A stretch of DNA of 14,350 bases from Victivallaceae bacterium (GTDB taxonomy: Bacteria; Verrucomicrobiota; Lentisphaeria; Victivallales; Victivallaceae), in contig JAQUOK010000020.1 in assembly GCA_028717165.1 (NCBI GenBank), positions 1 through 14,350 on the forward strand. The letters are read 5' to 3'. A program made the position numbers and the translations under genes. Under the pieces are notes generated by a model. It was given only the letters and a program-made list of their open reading frames with translations. It had not been told where the DNA came from and searched no databases. Below, in pieces: positions 6,212 through 13,963 of the stretch. Every line of letters starts with the position of its first letter. Positions within the stretch are counted from its first letter, which is position 1.

Positions 6212-7570
6212 ATGAATACTGAAGATACTATTTGCGCAGTCTGCACCGGGATCGGCGGAGCCGTCTCCATTATCCGCATTTCCGGTTCCGGCGCCCTGCA
6301 AACCGGGCGGAAAACCTGGCGGGGAAAAACTGAACTTGCGGAAAAGAACGCCAGAAAAATGCTCCTCGGAAAAATTATTCTCCCGAACGGCGAAACCGGA
6401 GATTCGGCGCTGGCGGTCTATATGCCCGGCCCCAACAGTTACACCGGCGACGATGTAGTGGAGCTGCACTGTCACGGCGGCGTGCTGGCCGCGCGGCAGA
6501 CGCTGGACGCGGTTTTAAAAGCCGGGGCGCGGGCCGCCGGGCCGGGGGAATTTACTTTCCGGGCGTTCGTCAACGGCAAACAGGATCTGACCCAGGCCGA
6601 AGCGGTCTGCGACCTGATAACCGCACACAGCGACATGGCGCTGCATCTCGCCGAACGCCAGATGCAGGGAAAACTCTCGGCAGGCATAGAGGCTTTACGG
6701 GAGCAGCTGGTGAATATTCTGGCGGAATGCGAATCGCGTCTGGATTTTGCTGAAGAAGACCTCGACTGGACGGAAGCTTCCGTTTTTATTGAGCAGCTCG
6801 GCAAAATCAGCGCGGACATAAACGAACTGCTGAAAAGCAGACGCGAAGGCGTCGTCCTGCGCAACGGCATCAGGGTCGTACTGGCCGGCAAACCCAATAC
6901 CGGGAAGTCGAGCCTGCTTAACCTGCTCCTCGGCTTTGAACGGGCAATCGTCACTCAAATACCCGGAACGACGCGGGACACCCTTGAGGAAACCGCAAAC
7001 CTGCGCGGCATCCCGGTAACCCTGACCGATACCGCCGGGATCCGGGAAGCCACCGACCTGATCGAGGGGATCGGCATCGACCGCAGCCGCCGCTCCATCC
7101 GGCAGGCTCAGATCGTCCTTTGGCTGCTGGACGCTGCCGCTGCCGACCCGGATGACGAAATTAACGAAATGACGGCTCACACATCCGACAAAAAAAACCT
7201 CATCGCCGTATGGAACAAATCCGACCTGGCGCCGGACAGGGATTTGCCGTCCCTGCCCTGCCCGTCCGTAAAGATCTCCGTACTGAAAACAGAAGGCATC
7301 GAATCGCTGCTTGATCTTTTTGAAAAAGCGGTCTGGGAATTTCCGCATACTGAAGAACCGGAAATAGCGGTTAATTCCCGCCACGCCCGTCTCCTTGAAG
7401 GAGCAGTTGAAGCACTGCCGGAAGCGGCCGGAAATCTGGCTGGTCATGACTGGGAACTGGCCGCTGTGCATCTGCGTGCCGCAATCAGTTCCCTGGCGAT
7501 GATCACCGGCAAAGAAAGCGACCCGGATATCCTGGACAATATTTTCAGCCGTTTCTGTATAGGGAAATAA
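6212..7570 (+). CDS. mnmE: tRNA uridine-5-carboxymethylaminomethyl modification GTPase MnmE
   Basis: Works with MnmG to place the cmnm5 group on the wobble U34 of several tRNAs, using methylene-tetrahydrofolate. The 452-aa protein is complete. It has an N-terminal folate-binding domain (about 1-120, with GPNSYTGDDVVELHCHGG at 73-90 and GEFTFRAFVNGKQDLTQAEAV), a helical domain, and an inserted GTPase domain: Walker A GKPNTGKSS (226-234), PGTTRD (251-256), DTAG (273-276) and NKSD (335-338). It ends in the invariant FCIGK (448-452), whose Cys is essential for modification. The ATG at 6212 fits the family N-terminus, but I see no clear ribosome site before it. It stands alone on the plus strand, followed by the efflux pair after about 107 nt. 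Confidence 0.97.
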   Translation: MNTEDTICAVCTGIGGAVSIIRISGSGALQTGRKTWRGKTELAEKNARKMLLGKIILPNGETGDSALAVYMPGPNSYTGDDVVELHCHGGVLAARQTLDAVLKAGARAAGPGEFTFRAFVNGKQDLTQAEAVCDLITAHSDMALHLAERQMQGKLSAGIEALREQLVNILAECESRLDFAEEDLDWTEASVFIEQLGKISADINELLKSRREGVVLRNGIRVVLAGKPNTGKSSLLNLLLGFERAIVTQIPGTTRDTLEETANLRGIPVTLTDTAGIREATDLIEGIGIDRSRRSIRQAQIVLWLLDAAAADPDDEINEMTAHTSDKKNLIAVWNKSDLAPDRDLPSLPCPSVKISVLKTEGIESLLDLFEKAVWEFPHTEEPEIAVNSRHARLLEGAVEALPEAAGNLAGHDWELAAVHLRAAISSLAMITGKESDPDILDNIFSRFCIGK

Positions 7571-7619
7571 TCTTCACCGGTTTGAAAATCCTTGTTTTTT
7601 TTACTGACCGCGTAACTTT

Positions 7620-7648
7620 TTGCATTTGAAAACCAACTATTATAAAAT
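7620..7648 (+). promoter_or_regulatory. Possible sigma-70 promoter for the efflux pair
   Basis: TTGCAT (7620-7625), a 17-nt spacer and TAAAAT (7643-7648) lie about 30 nt before the adaptor start. The -10 box is good (5 of 6), the -35 box is weak. No operator-like dyad is visible and no regulator gene is adjacent. Confidence 0.4.
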
Positions 7649-7677
7649 AAATATTCAACTATTTACGGAACTTTGTC

Positions 7678-9201
7678 ATGCGGAAAATAATTTTTCTGGT
7701 TATCGGAATAGCCGTTCTCGGCGCCCTGGCTTACGGCATTACAGTGAAAATACAAAACGCGGCGCAGAGAAACAAGCCCAAACGCTCCCAGGCAAAAGCC
7801 GGCTCCGGAATTGCCATCCCGGTGGAAATTGCCGACGTCGAAGTACAGCCGATGCGGAATACGCGCACTTTTACCGGCACCCTCGAACCCTGGAGCAAAT
7901 ACGAAGTGGCCCCCAAAATAGCCGGCCGCCTGGAAACCCTCAATGTCGAAGTCGGCGATCCGGTTTACAACGGCCAGCTGCTGGCAACAATTGACGACGA
8001 CGAATACCTGCAGGAAATCGAAAAAGCCAAAGCCGACCTTGGAATTTCGGAAGCACTTAAAGGTGAACTGCTTACTCAGTTCAACCTGGCGAAACTGGAG
8101 TACGAACGCGCCAAAAACATGAAAAAAGGCAACGTCATATCCGATTCCGCCTATGAATCCAAACGTTCCGACCTGCTGGTAAAAGCCGCTTCCTTGAAGA
8201 AGGCACAGGCGGAACTGAATCAGAAACTGGCTATCCTGAACCTGGCAAAAGTCCGTTTCGACTATACCAAGATCTATGCCCGCTGGGGAAAAACTGTCCT
8301 GCTTTTCAAAGTCAATTCTCCCGGACAGACCAGGGCAGCCGTCCAAAACACCCTGAAAGAACTCTTTCAACAAAATAATTTCGAGCGCAATTACGATATC
8401 AAAACCGCAAACCTTGTCGAACAATCGGCCGGGGATTTCCTGCTGGTTCTGGAACTGACAAATCCGGTTTTCGATTATGCCGTACTGCTGAAAAATATTG
8501 AGTCCGGCCTGGAAAAGATCCGGAAAAAACTCCCTGCCGGAACCACCCTGAAATATCAGGACTTCTCAGAAACCCGGTATATCGGGAAAAAATATCTGGA
8601 CGCCGGACAAATGCTCAAGGCCAATGACGCAATCCTTTCAATCATCAATATCCGGCGGATGAAAGCAATGGTCAACGTCATTGAAAAAGACTATCCACTG
8701 ATAAAAAGCGGCCAGGAAGCTGCGGTTTCCACCGACGCTTATCCGGAAAAGGTCTTCTCCGGCAGGGTTCGCAAAATAACCAAGGTCCTTGACGAATACA
8801 CCAGACAGGGCGAAGTTGAAATCGAAATCGATAATTCCCGGCTTATGCTGCGCCCCGGCATGTTTGTCAAGGTGTCCATTGAATTCGATACCATTGCGAA
8901 CGCCCAGATCGTCCCCAGAACCGCAGTCGTGAATTTCAATGAAACCATCGGCGTATTCATGCTGTCCGCCGACCGCAAAACCGTAAAATTCGTGCCGGTC
9001 AAAACCGGATTGATCGACGCCGACCGGGTTCAGATCGTTTCACCGCGCCTTATCCGCCCGGTAGTTACCCTGGGAAGCCACCTGCTTTACAACGGAATCG
9101 CCATAAAAGTCACTTCGAGAGAGACTGTGCTGAAAAACAGCCTGGAAAATAAACCGTCCGGAAATAAACCGCGGAAATCAGCGGAGGCAAAACAAAAATG
9201 A
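7678..9201 (+). CDS. RND efflux periplasmic adaptor with inserted alpha/beta domain
   Basis: Membrane fusion protein linking an inner-membrane RND pump to an outer-membrane channel. The 507-aa protein is longer than the usual 350-400. Residues 3-20 are a signal anchor; there is no lipobox Cys. Next come the first half of the barrel-sandwich domain (VEIADVEVQPM to GQLLATIDD, about 48-107), a coiled-coil hairpin (about 108-190), and the return strand KVRFDYTKIYA. Here the family expects A-P-F-x-G-x-I-G; instead residues about 202-295 are an extra domain, after which FSETRYIGKKYLDAGQML resumes the second sandwich half. The beta-barrel (about 320-405, RPGMFVKVSIEF) and membrane-proximal domain follow, then a Lys-rich tail. 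Its stop overlaps the pump start by 4 nt (ATGA), so the two are translationally coupled. Confidence 0.9.
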   Translation: MRKIIFLVIGIAVLGALAYGITVKIQNAAQRNKPKRSQAKAGSGIAIPVEIADVEVQPMRNTRTFTGTLEPWSKYEVAPKIAGRLETLNVEVGDPVYNGQLLATIDDDEYLQEIEKAKADLGISEALKGELLTQFNLAKLEYERAKNMKKGNVISDSAYESKRSDLLVKAASLKKAQAELNQKLAILNLAKVRFDYTKIYARWGKTVLLFKVNSPGQTRAAVQNTLKELFQQNNFERNYDIKTANLVEQSAGDFLLVLELTNPVFDYAVLLKNIESGLEKIRKKLPAGTTLKYQDFSETRYIGKKYLDAGQMLKANDAILSIINIRRMKAMVNVIEKDYPLIKSGQEAAVSTDAYPEKVFSGRVRKITKVLDEYTRQGEVEIEIDNSRLMLRPGMFVKVSIEFDTIANAQIVPRTAVVNFNETIGVFMLSADRKTVKFVPVKTGLIDADRVQIVSPRLIRPVVTLGSHLLYNGIAIKVTSRETVLKNSLENKPSGNKPRKSAEAKQK

Positions 9202-12200
9202 ATATTGCCGGCTTCGCGGTAAAAAGACCCGTACTGACCATAATGTGTTCCTGCCTCGTACTCCTCATGGGCCTGGTCTCGCTCAGCCGTCTGCCGCTGG
9301 AACTTTTCCCGGATATGACCAGGCCGGTCATCACGATCGCGACTACTTACGAAGACGCCGGCCCGGAGGATGTGGAGGAAACCGTTACCCAGAAAATCGA
9401 AGAAGCCGTCAGCGCGGTTGAAGGGGTAAAAAAGGTAACTTCGGTCTCAAGGGAGGAGGAAAGCCGCGTTTACGTTGAATTTGAATGGGGCACCGACCTT
9501 GACGCCGCCACCAATGATATCCGTGACCGCCTTGACCGCATCATCCGGAACCTTCCCGACGACGTCGACCGCCCGACCATCAGGAAATACAATACCGATA
9601 ACATACCGATCCTCTTCCTGGGAATCGAGAGCAATATGGACATGCTCAAAACCACCAAAATGATCGATGACCAGATTCTGTACCGTTTCGAACGCCTTCC
9701 GGGAGTCGGTGAATTCGGGCTCCGCGGTGAACACGTCCGCCAGATCCAGGTCAACCTGGATAATGACAAGATCATGGCCCTGAAACTTGACATCAAGGAC
9801 ATAGAACAGAAAATAAAACAGAATAACCTGAACTACTCCGCCGGAAGCGTTGACGACGGCTCTTTCGAGATAAATATGAGGACTTTCGGGGAATTCAAAA
9901 ATCTTGGTGAACTGTGCAAAACCGCCGTCGCCACGACCGCAGACGGCGGCATCGTCCGTCTTGACCAGATCGCGGAAATAAAAGACACCAAGGAAAAAAG
10001 ATCCCGTATAGCCTATGTCAACGGTAAACCCGGCCTCCTGGCAATCGTCAGGAAACGCTCCGGTTACAATACGGTGACCGTAGCGAAAGAAGTCATGGAG
10101 GAAGTAGAACGCGTCAACCATGATTTTCCGCAGATACATATTATCCAGATAGTAAACAACGCCACTTATATCGAGGACGCGATAAATAACGTCAGCCAGA
10201 CCGCCCTGCAGGGAGTGTGGCTGGCGGTGCTTGTCCTGCTGCTCTTCCTGCGCAATGTCCGCAGCACCCTGATCATAACCATTTCCATCCCGCTTTCCAT
10301 AATCGGAACTTTCGCGCTTATCTACTTTGCCGGATACACGCTCAATATGATGACCATCGGCGGACTGGCGCTCGGTATCGGCATGCTGGTGGACAACTCG
10401 ATCGTGGTTCTGGAAAACATAACCCGTCACTGCGACCAGGGCATGGGCAGCGCCGCCGCCGCGGTTGACGGTACCCAGGAAGTCACCGCCGCCATCGTCG
10501 CCAGTACCCTGACTACGCTGGTGGTTTTCCTGCCGCTGGTCTTTATCCGGGGCATGGCCGGAATACTGTTTCAGGAATTTTCTTCCGTCGTTGCCTTTTC
10601 CCTGCTCTGCTCACTGATCGTCGCAGTCACGGTCGTGCCGATGATCGCAGCCCGGGTCGTAAAACCGAGCGGCAGCGGCATCGGCGAAGGCTTCAGGAAA
10701 AAGTTCTTTGTTCTCAGCGGCAAAATGCTCGACGCCCTTGATCTCGCCTATAAGCGCCTGATCGACATAGTTTTGAATCACCGGATAAAAACCTGTCTGA
10801 TAACCGCCGCGTTGCTGGGCGGGGCGGTTTACCTGATAAAGTATGTCGGTACGGAACTTATGCCGGTTACCGATGAAGGCCGGATCAGGATTTCCGTGGA
10901 ACTTGCCGAAGGCACCAGGCTTGAGAATACTAAGGATTTCATGCTCGTCGTTGAAAAAATCGTGAAAGATGCCGTCCCCGAATCGCGGACGCGCCTGATG
11001 CTCGCGGGTGACCAGAGCAGTCATCTGGGTACCGTTCGAATGACTCTGGTGGATCTGAAAAAACGCCACCGTTCTTCCGAGCAGATAGCCGATTCCCTGC
11101 GGAAACTCCTGTCAAAACTGCCCGGCGCTAAAATCCGGGTGAAAGCCGAAGGCAGCAGAATATCCGGCAGCAGCGGCAGCGATGATGAAAACATTCTGGT
11201 CAAGATCAGGGGATATAAAATCGATACCGCTTACAATATCTGCCGCCAGGTGGAGGAAGCTCTTGCCGACGTCGAAGGCGTCACGGACGTCCGGGTATCC
11301 CAAGACAAAGGCGCTCCTGAAGATAAAATAATTCTTGACCGGGAAAAAATCGATTCGGTCAAGGTTTCCGTCGACGCTATCGCCAAAACCCTGCGGACGA
11401 TCATCGCCGGCGTCGTGTCATGCAAATTCCGACAGGGCGGCGACGAAAGCGACATCCTGATCAAAATCAAGGATGCCGACCGGATGAATTCCAGCGATAT
11501 TCTCGACCAGATAGTGCTCAACCGCGACGGAAAACCGATCGTACTGCGCAATATCGCCTCCGTTCAGCGCGGCAAAGCCCCTACTCAAATCAGCCGTGAG
11601 AACCGGGAGCGCACTATGACGGTGCTGGTCAATATCAGCGGCCGCCCGCTCGGCGACGTCGTCACCGATATTCGTAAAAAGATCGATAACTCCATCGTTA
11701 TGCCGCCGGGATTTTCATATTACATTTCCGGGGATTACGAAGAACAGGAAGAATCGTTCCGCGAACTCCTGTTCAGTCTTATCATGGCTGTTCTGCTGGT
11801 CTACATGGTCATGGCTTCACAATTCGAATCATTCCTGCACCCGCTGGTAGTAATGTTTTCGGTACCGCTTTCGGTTATCGGAGTGGTACTGATGCTGCTG
11901 CTTACCGGAACAACCTTCAACATGCAGTCCTTTATCGGCTGCATAATGCTCGCCGGCATTGTAGTCAATAACGCCATTCTGCTGGTCGACCAGACTAACC
12001 AGAACCGTACAAAACACAACCTATCCAGCCGCGACGCCCTTGAAGAAGCCGGCAGGACCAGGCTCCGACCGATCCTTATGACCACCCTTACCACTATCCT
12101 CGGCCTGGCCCCGATGGCGCTCGGCCTGGGAAGCGGCGGCGAAACCCAGGCGCCGCTGGCCAGGGCGGTAATCGGAGGTTTGAGCAGTTCGACTTTAATT

Positions 12201-12287
12201 ACGCTGCTGATCATTCCGGTGGTTTATTCGCTGCTCGAATCGCTCATCGCTTTCCTGAAAAAACTGTTCAAACGCCTGCTCGGCTGA
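9198..12287 (+). CDS. RND efflux pump, HAE-1 type inner-membrane transporter
   Basis: Proton-driven exporter of 1029 aa, full length for the AcrB-like family, with the expected repeat of one helix, a large periplasmic porter region and six helices in each half. The N-terminal helix (about 8-28) is followed by FPDMTRPVITI and the first porter region (about 35-330). TM2-TM6 span about 335-480, and the second half begins near 525. The TM4 motif is GMLVDNSIVVLENI with Asp399-Asn400, where AcrB has Asp-Asp; TM10 has GIVVNNAILLVD with Asn924, where AcrB has Lys940; RPILMTTL in TM11 keeps the Arg. GGAGG precedes the ATG, which overlaps the adaptor stop. Substrate is unknown (drug, bile salt, lipid or other). 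No outer-membrane channel gene follows, so TolC must be encoded elsewhere. Confidence 0.95.
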   Translation: MNIAGFAVKRPVLTIMCSCLVLLMGLVSLSRLPLELFPDMTRPVITIATTYEDAGPEDVEETVTQKIEEAVSAVEGVKKVTSVSREEESRVYVEFEWGTDLDAATNDIRDRLDRIIRNLPDDVDRPTIRKYNTDNIPILFLGIESNMDMLKTTKMIDDQILYRFERLPGVGEFGLRGEHVRQIQVNLDNDKIMALKLDIKDIEQKIKQNNLNYSAGSVDDGSFEINMRTFGEFKNLGELCKTAVATTADGGIVRLDQIAEIKDTKEKRSRIAYVNGKPGLLAIVRKRSGYNTVTVAKEVMEEVERVNHDFPQIHIIQIVNNATYIEDAINNVSQTALQGVWLAVLVLLLFLRNVRSTLIITISIPLSIIGTFALIYFAGYTLNMMTIGGLALGIGMLVDNSIVVLENITRHCDQGMGSAAAAVDGTQEVTAAIVASTLTTLVVFLPLVFIRGMAGILFQEFSSVVAFSLLCSLIVAVTVVPMIAARVVKPSGSGIGEGFRKKFFVLSGKMLDALDLAYKRLIDIVLNHRIKTCLITAALLGGAVYLIKYVGTELMPVTDEGRIRISVELAEGTRLENTKDFMLVVEKIVKDAVPESRTRLMLAGDQSSHLGTVRMTLVDLKKRHRSSEQIADSLRKLLSKLPGAKIRVKAEGSRISGSSGSDDENILVKIRGYKIDTAYNICRQVEEALADVEGVTDVRVSQDKGAPEDKIILDREKIDSVKVSVDAIAKTLRTIIAGVVSCKFRQGGDESDILIKIKDADRMNSSDILDQIVLNRDGKPIVLRNIASVQRGKAPTQISRENRERTMTVLVNISGRPLGDVVTDIRKKIDNSIVMPPGFSYYISGDYEEQEESFRELLFSLIMAVLLVYMVMASQFESFLHPLVVMFSVPLSVIGVVLMLLLTGTTFNMQSFIGCIMLAGIVVNNAILLVDQTNQNRTKHNLSSRDALEEAGRTRLRPILMTTLTTILGLAPMALGLGSGGETQAPLARAVIGGLSSSTLITLLIIPVVYSLLESLIAFLKKLFKRLLG

Positions 12288-12385
12288 CCAATAATATAAA
12301 ATTATTCCTCATCGGCGCGGAACCCGCAAACACAAGGTAATTTTATAATCAAGCCTATTGAAATAGTGATAAAAGCCGTTATTTT

Positions 12386-12480
12386 AAGTTGAAGCGCAAA
12401 AATATCTATGTCATAGATATTGTGCATTTGAACTTGGATCGAAGCGAATAAGATTACATAAAAACAAGCTTGACCGCTTA
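12386..12480 (-). repeat. 91-nt dispersed repeat, copy B, with long RNA-like hairpin
   Basis: Second copy of the element at 777-871, in the same orientation. It contains a perfect inverted repeat AATATCTATG-t-CATAGATATT (12401-12421), extended outward to about 50 nt (12386-12435) by a small internal loop and further pairing. It sits in the 267-nt gap between the pump gene and thyX; on the RNA-like strand it reads opposite to both neighbours. The rest of the gap (12288-12385, 12481-12554) shows only an AT-only 6-bp inverted repeat at 12290-12306 and the thyX ribosome site. Confidence 0.75.
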
Positions 12481-12554
12481 CATGCGGATAATTCGGAAAC
12501 TTGAAAGGATCGTCCTGCTTGATGTTTTTTTAATTGTAAAACCAGAGGAATAAA

Positions 12555-13250
12555 ATGAAGCATTTGAATATCCCCCCCGCAAATCACGTAAGCGTTCTCG
12601 GAAGCCAGGGCTGGGTCGGCCTGATTAACCACCTCGGCGATGAAACCACGATCGTTAATGCCGCCCGCGTTTCCTTCGGCAAACTCAAGGAAACCATGGA
12701 TGACAGGGATATAACCCTGCTGGAATACCTGATCGAAAACCGTCATACCAGCCCGCTGGAACATCTGGTGTTTACCTTCAGTATCCATTGCCCCTTGTTC
12801 GTACGCGGCCAGTGGCACCGCCACCGCACCTGGAGCTACAATGAGATTTCCCGCCGCTACACGGAAGTGGACATGGAATTCTACACTCCCCAGAAACTGC
12901 GTTCCCAGGCTGAAAACAATCGCCAGGCATCGGTTGAAAACCCGGATTTCGATGACGCGGAACTGCGCAAAATGATCTCCGCCCATAACGAAGTTTCCTA
13001 CAAACTGTATGAGGAACTGCTGGCGAAAGGCGTCTGCCGCGAACAGGCCCGCGGAGTGTTGCCGCAAAATATGATGGTGACTTTCTGGGGAACGGTTAAT
13101 TTAGGCAATCTCCTGCATTTCCTCGAACTGCGCGACAGCGAACATGCGCAATGGGAAATCCGCGAATACGCCGCCGCGATCAAAAAACTGATCAAACCGA
13201 TAATACCGAACGTCGCAAAATACTTTGAAAAGCAGGGACAGGCCTGGTAA
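12555..13250 (+). CDS. thyX: FAD-dependent thymidylate synthase ThyX
   Basis: Makes dTMP from dUMP using methylene-tetrahydrofolate as carbon donor and FAD/NADPH as reductant, replacing ThyA. The 231-aa protein is of normal length and complete. The diagnostic ThyX motif RHR-x2-S-x-NE-x-S-x-RY is present as RHRTWSYNEISRRY (89-102), and SPLEHLVFTF upstream (66-75) and the C-terminal EQARGVLPQNMM (167-178) block match the dUMP- and FAD-binding parts of the family. The ribosome site AGAGGA lies 6 nt before the ATG. It stands alone; the hairpin at 13286-13304 could end the transcript. Anaerobes often use ThyX, consistent with the rest of the window. Confidence 0.97.
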   Translation: MKHLNIPPANHVSVLGSQGWVGLINHLGDETTIVNAARVSFGKLKETMDDRDITLLEYLIENRHTSPLEHLVFTFSIHCPLFVRGQWHRHRTWSYNEISRRYTEVDMEFYTPQKLRSQAENNRQASVENPDFDDAELRKMISAHNEVSYKLYEELLAKGVCREQARGVLPQNMMVTFWGTVNLGNLLHFLELRDSEHAQWEIREYAAAIKKLIKPIIPNVAKYFEKQGQAW

Positions 13251-13278
13251 ACGTGGGACGTTAGACGCACGTGGGACG
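13251..13278 (+). repeat. Short direct repeat, 10-bp unit twice
   Basis: ACGTGGGACG occurs at 13251-13260, directly after the thyX stop codon, and again at 13269-13278, an 18-bp period. It is the remnant or start of a tandem array of 1.5 units. No function can be read from it. Confidence 0.6.
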
Positions 13279-13285
13279 AAATATA

Positions 13286-13304
13286 ATCTGATATCGTATC
13301 AGAT
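13286..13304. repeat. Perfect 8-bp palindrome after thyX
   Basis: ATCTGATA-TCG-TATCAGAT forms a hairpin with a 3-nt loop, 35 nt past the thyX stop. No T-run follows on either strand, so it is not a clear factor-independent terminator; it may still protect or end the transcript. Confidence 0.5.
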
Positions 13305-13325
13305 GATATGATAATTACCTGTTAA

Positions 13326-13613
13326 AATAAACCTGCCTCTTTCCTGGTATGCGCGGAAATAAAATTTTTCCACTGTCATATATGGGATTCAAAGCCAACG
13401 GAATTAATAGAAAAAGATATTTTAAAACTTGAAGCGTTACAGAAATTTGGGATAGCCCAGAAAACGGTATTTATTTTGCTTGATGATTACTATTGCCGCC
13501 AAGAGAAACCCAAAAGATTAAATAAGATTAAAAAGAAGCTAAGTGAAATAAAAACAAAAAATAAAGAAATAGAAATTTTCTCCTACTATACAAAGGAAGA
13601 TAATCAACAATAA
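13326..13613 (+). pseudogene. AT-rich gene remnant, 95 open codons without an ATG start
   Basis: One frame stays open from the stop at 13323-13325 to the TAA at 13611-13613. The translation looks protein-like, with CAEIKFFHCHIWDSKP, then LEALQKFGIAQKTVFILLDDYY, then a Lys-rich helical tail ending SYYTKEDNQQ. No in-frame ATG exists; the only ATG nearby (13380s) is in another frame and ends quickly. The pattern of E-x-K followed by a hydrophobic VFILLDD strand recalls the end of PD-(D/E)XK-like or similar alpha/beta proteins, but this is weak. Base composition is much AT-richer than the neighbours, which points to acquired DNA. I read it as the 3' end of a decayed gene; a non-ATG start is an alternative. 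Confidence 0.45.
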
Positions 13614-13635
13614 GGATATGGCAAAATAAATATAA

Positions 13636-13718
13636 AATCCCTGTAAGGGATTATTACCGTAGCCCACCGCAACGCGGTGGGTATCATGCACAGTATGAGT
13701 TGTTCCCTGAAGGGGAAC
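13636..13718 (+). repeat. Three-hairpin repeat unit, copy 1
   Basis: Three short palindromes in fixed order and spacing: H1 AATCCCT-GTA-AGGGATT (13636-13652), H2 CCCACCGC-AAC-GCGGTGGG (13663-13681) and H3 GTTCCC-TGAAG-GGGAAC (13702-13718), followed by TTCAA. Gaps are 10 and 20 nt. With copy 2 it forms a large head-to-head inverted repeat, including a perfect 26-bp match between 13658-13683 and 13777-13802. Confidence 0.85.
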
Positions 13719-13742
13719 TTCAACAAAAGCGGCGTATCTGAA

Positions 13743-13824
13743 GTTCCCTTACAGGGAACGGAATTGGCATTGCATTTACCCACCGCGTTGCGGTGGGCTA
13801 CGTTGAAAAACCCCTGTGGGGTTT
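13743..13824 (-). repeat. Three-hairpin repeat unit, copy 2 (inverted)
   Basis: Read on the minus strand: H1 AAACCCC-ACA-GGGGTTT (13824-13808), H2 CCCACCGC-AAC-GCGGTGGG (13797-13779) and H3 GTTCCCT-GTA-AGGGAAC (13759-13743). Gaps are 10 and 19 nt, almost the same as copy 1. H1 has a different sequence from copies 1 and 3 but still pairs fully. Confidence 0.85.
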
Positions 13825-13845
13825 ATGGACGTTGATGGTAATTTA

Positions 13846-13929
13846 TTTCCTGAAAGGAAAATTTACCGTAACCCAAGGCAACGCCTTGGGGATGAATACA
13901 TAAATAGAAAATGTTCCCTGCAAGGGAAC
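13846..13929 (+). repeat. Three-hairpin repeat unit, copy 3
   Basis: H1 TTTCCT-GAA-AGGAAA (13846-13860), H2 CCCAAGGC-AAC-GCCTTGGG (13872-13890) and H3 GTTCCCT-GCA-AGGGAAC (13913-13929). Gaps are 11 and 22 nt. H2 differs from the other copies by paired changes on both arms while keeping the AAC loop. The unit ends 34 nt before pdxA. Confidence 0.85.
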
Positions 13930-13963
13930 TTCAAAAAAATTAATGAGATAGGTTAAGACAAAT

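Noticed and set aside
7663..8424. Minus-strand frame (253 codons) opposite the adaptor
   Set aside because: Antisense to a clear periplasmic adaptor gene, with the composition expected of a reverse-frame artefact.
12290..12306. Terminator after the pump gene
   Set aside because: The inverted repeat is only 6 A/T pairs and has no T-run.
12411..13067. Minus-strand frame (218 codons) opposite thyX
   Set aside because: Antisense to the diagnostic ThyX motif and runs out through repeat copy B; no ribosome site.
13636..13929. CRISPR array
   Set aside because: Units are inverted relative to each other, are themselves palindrome clusters, and lack uniform unique spacers or nearby cas genes.
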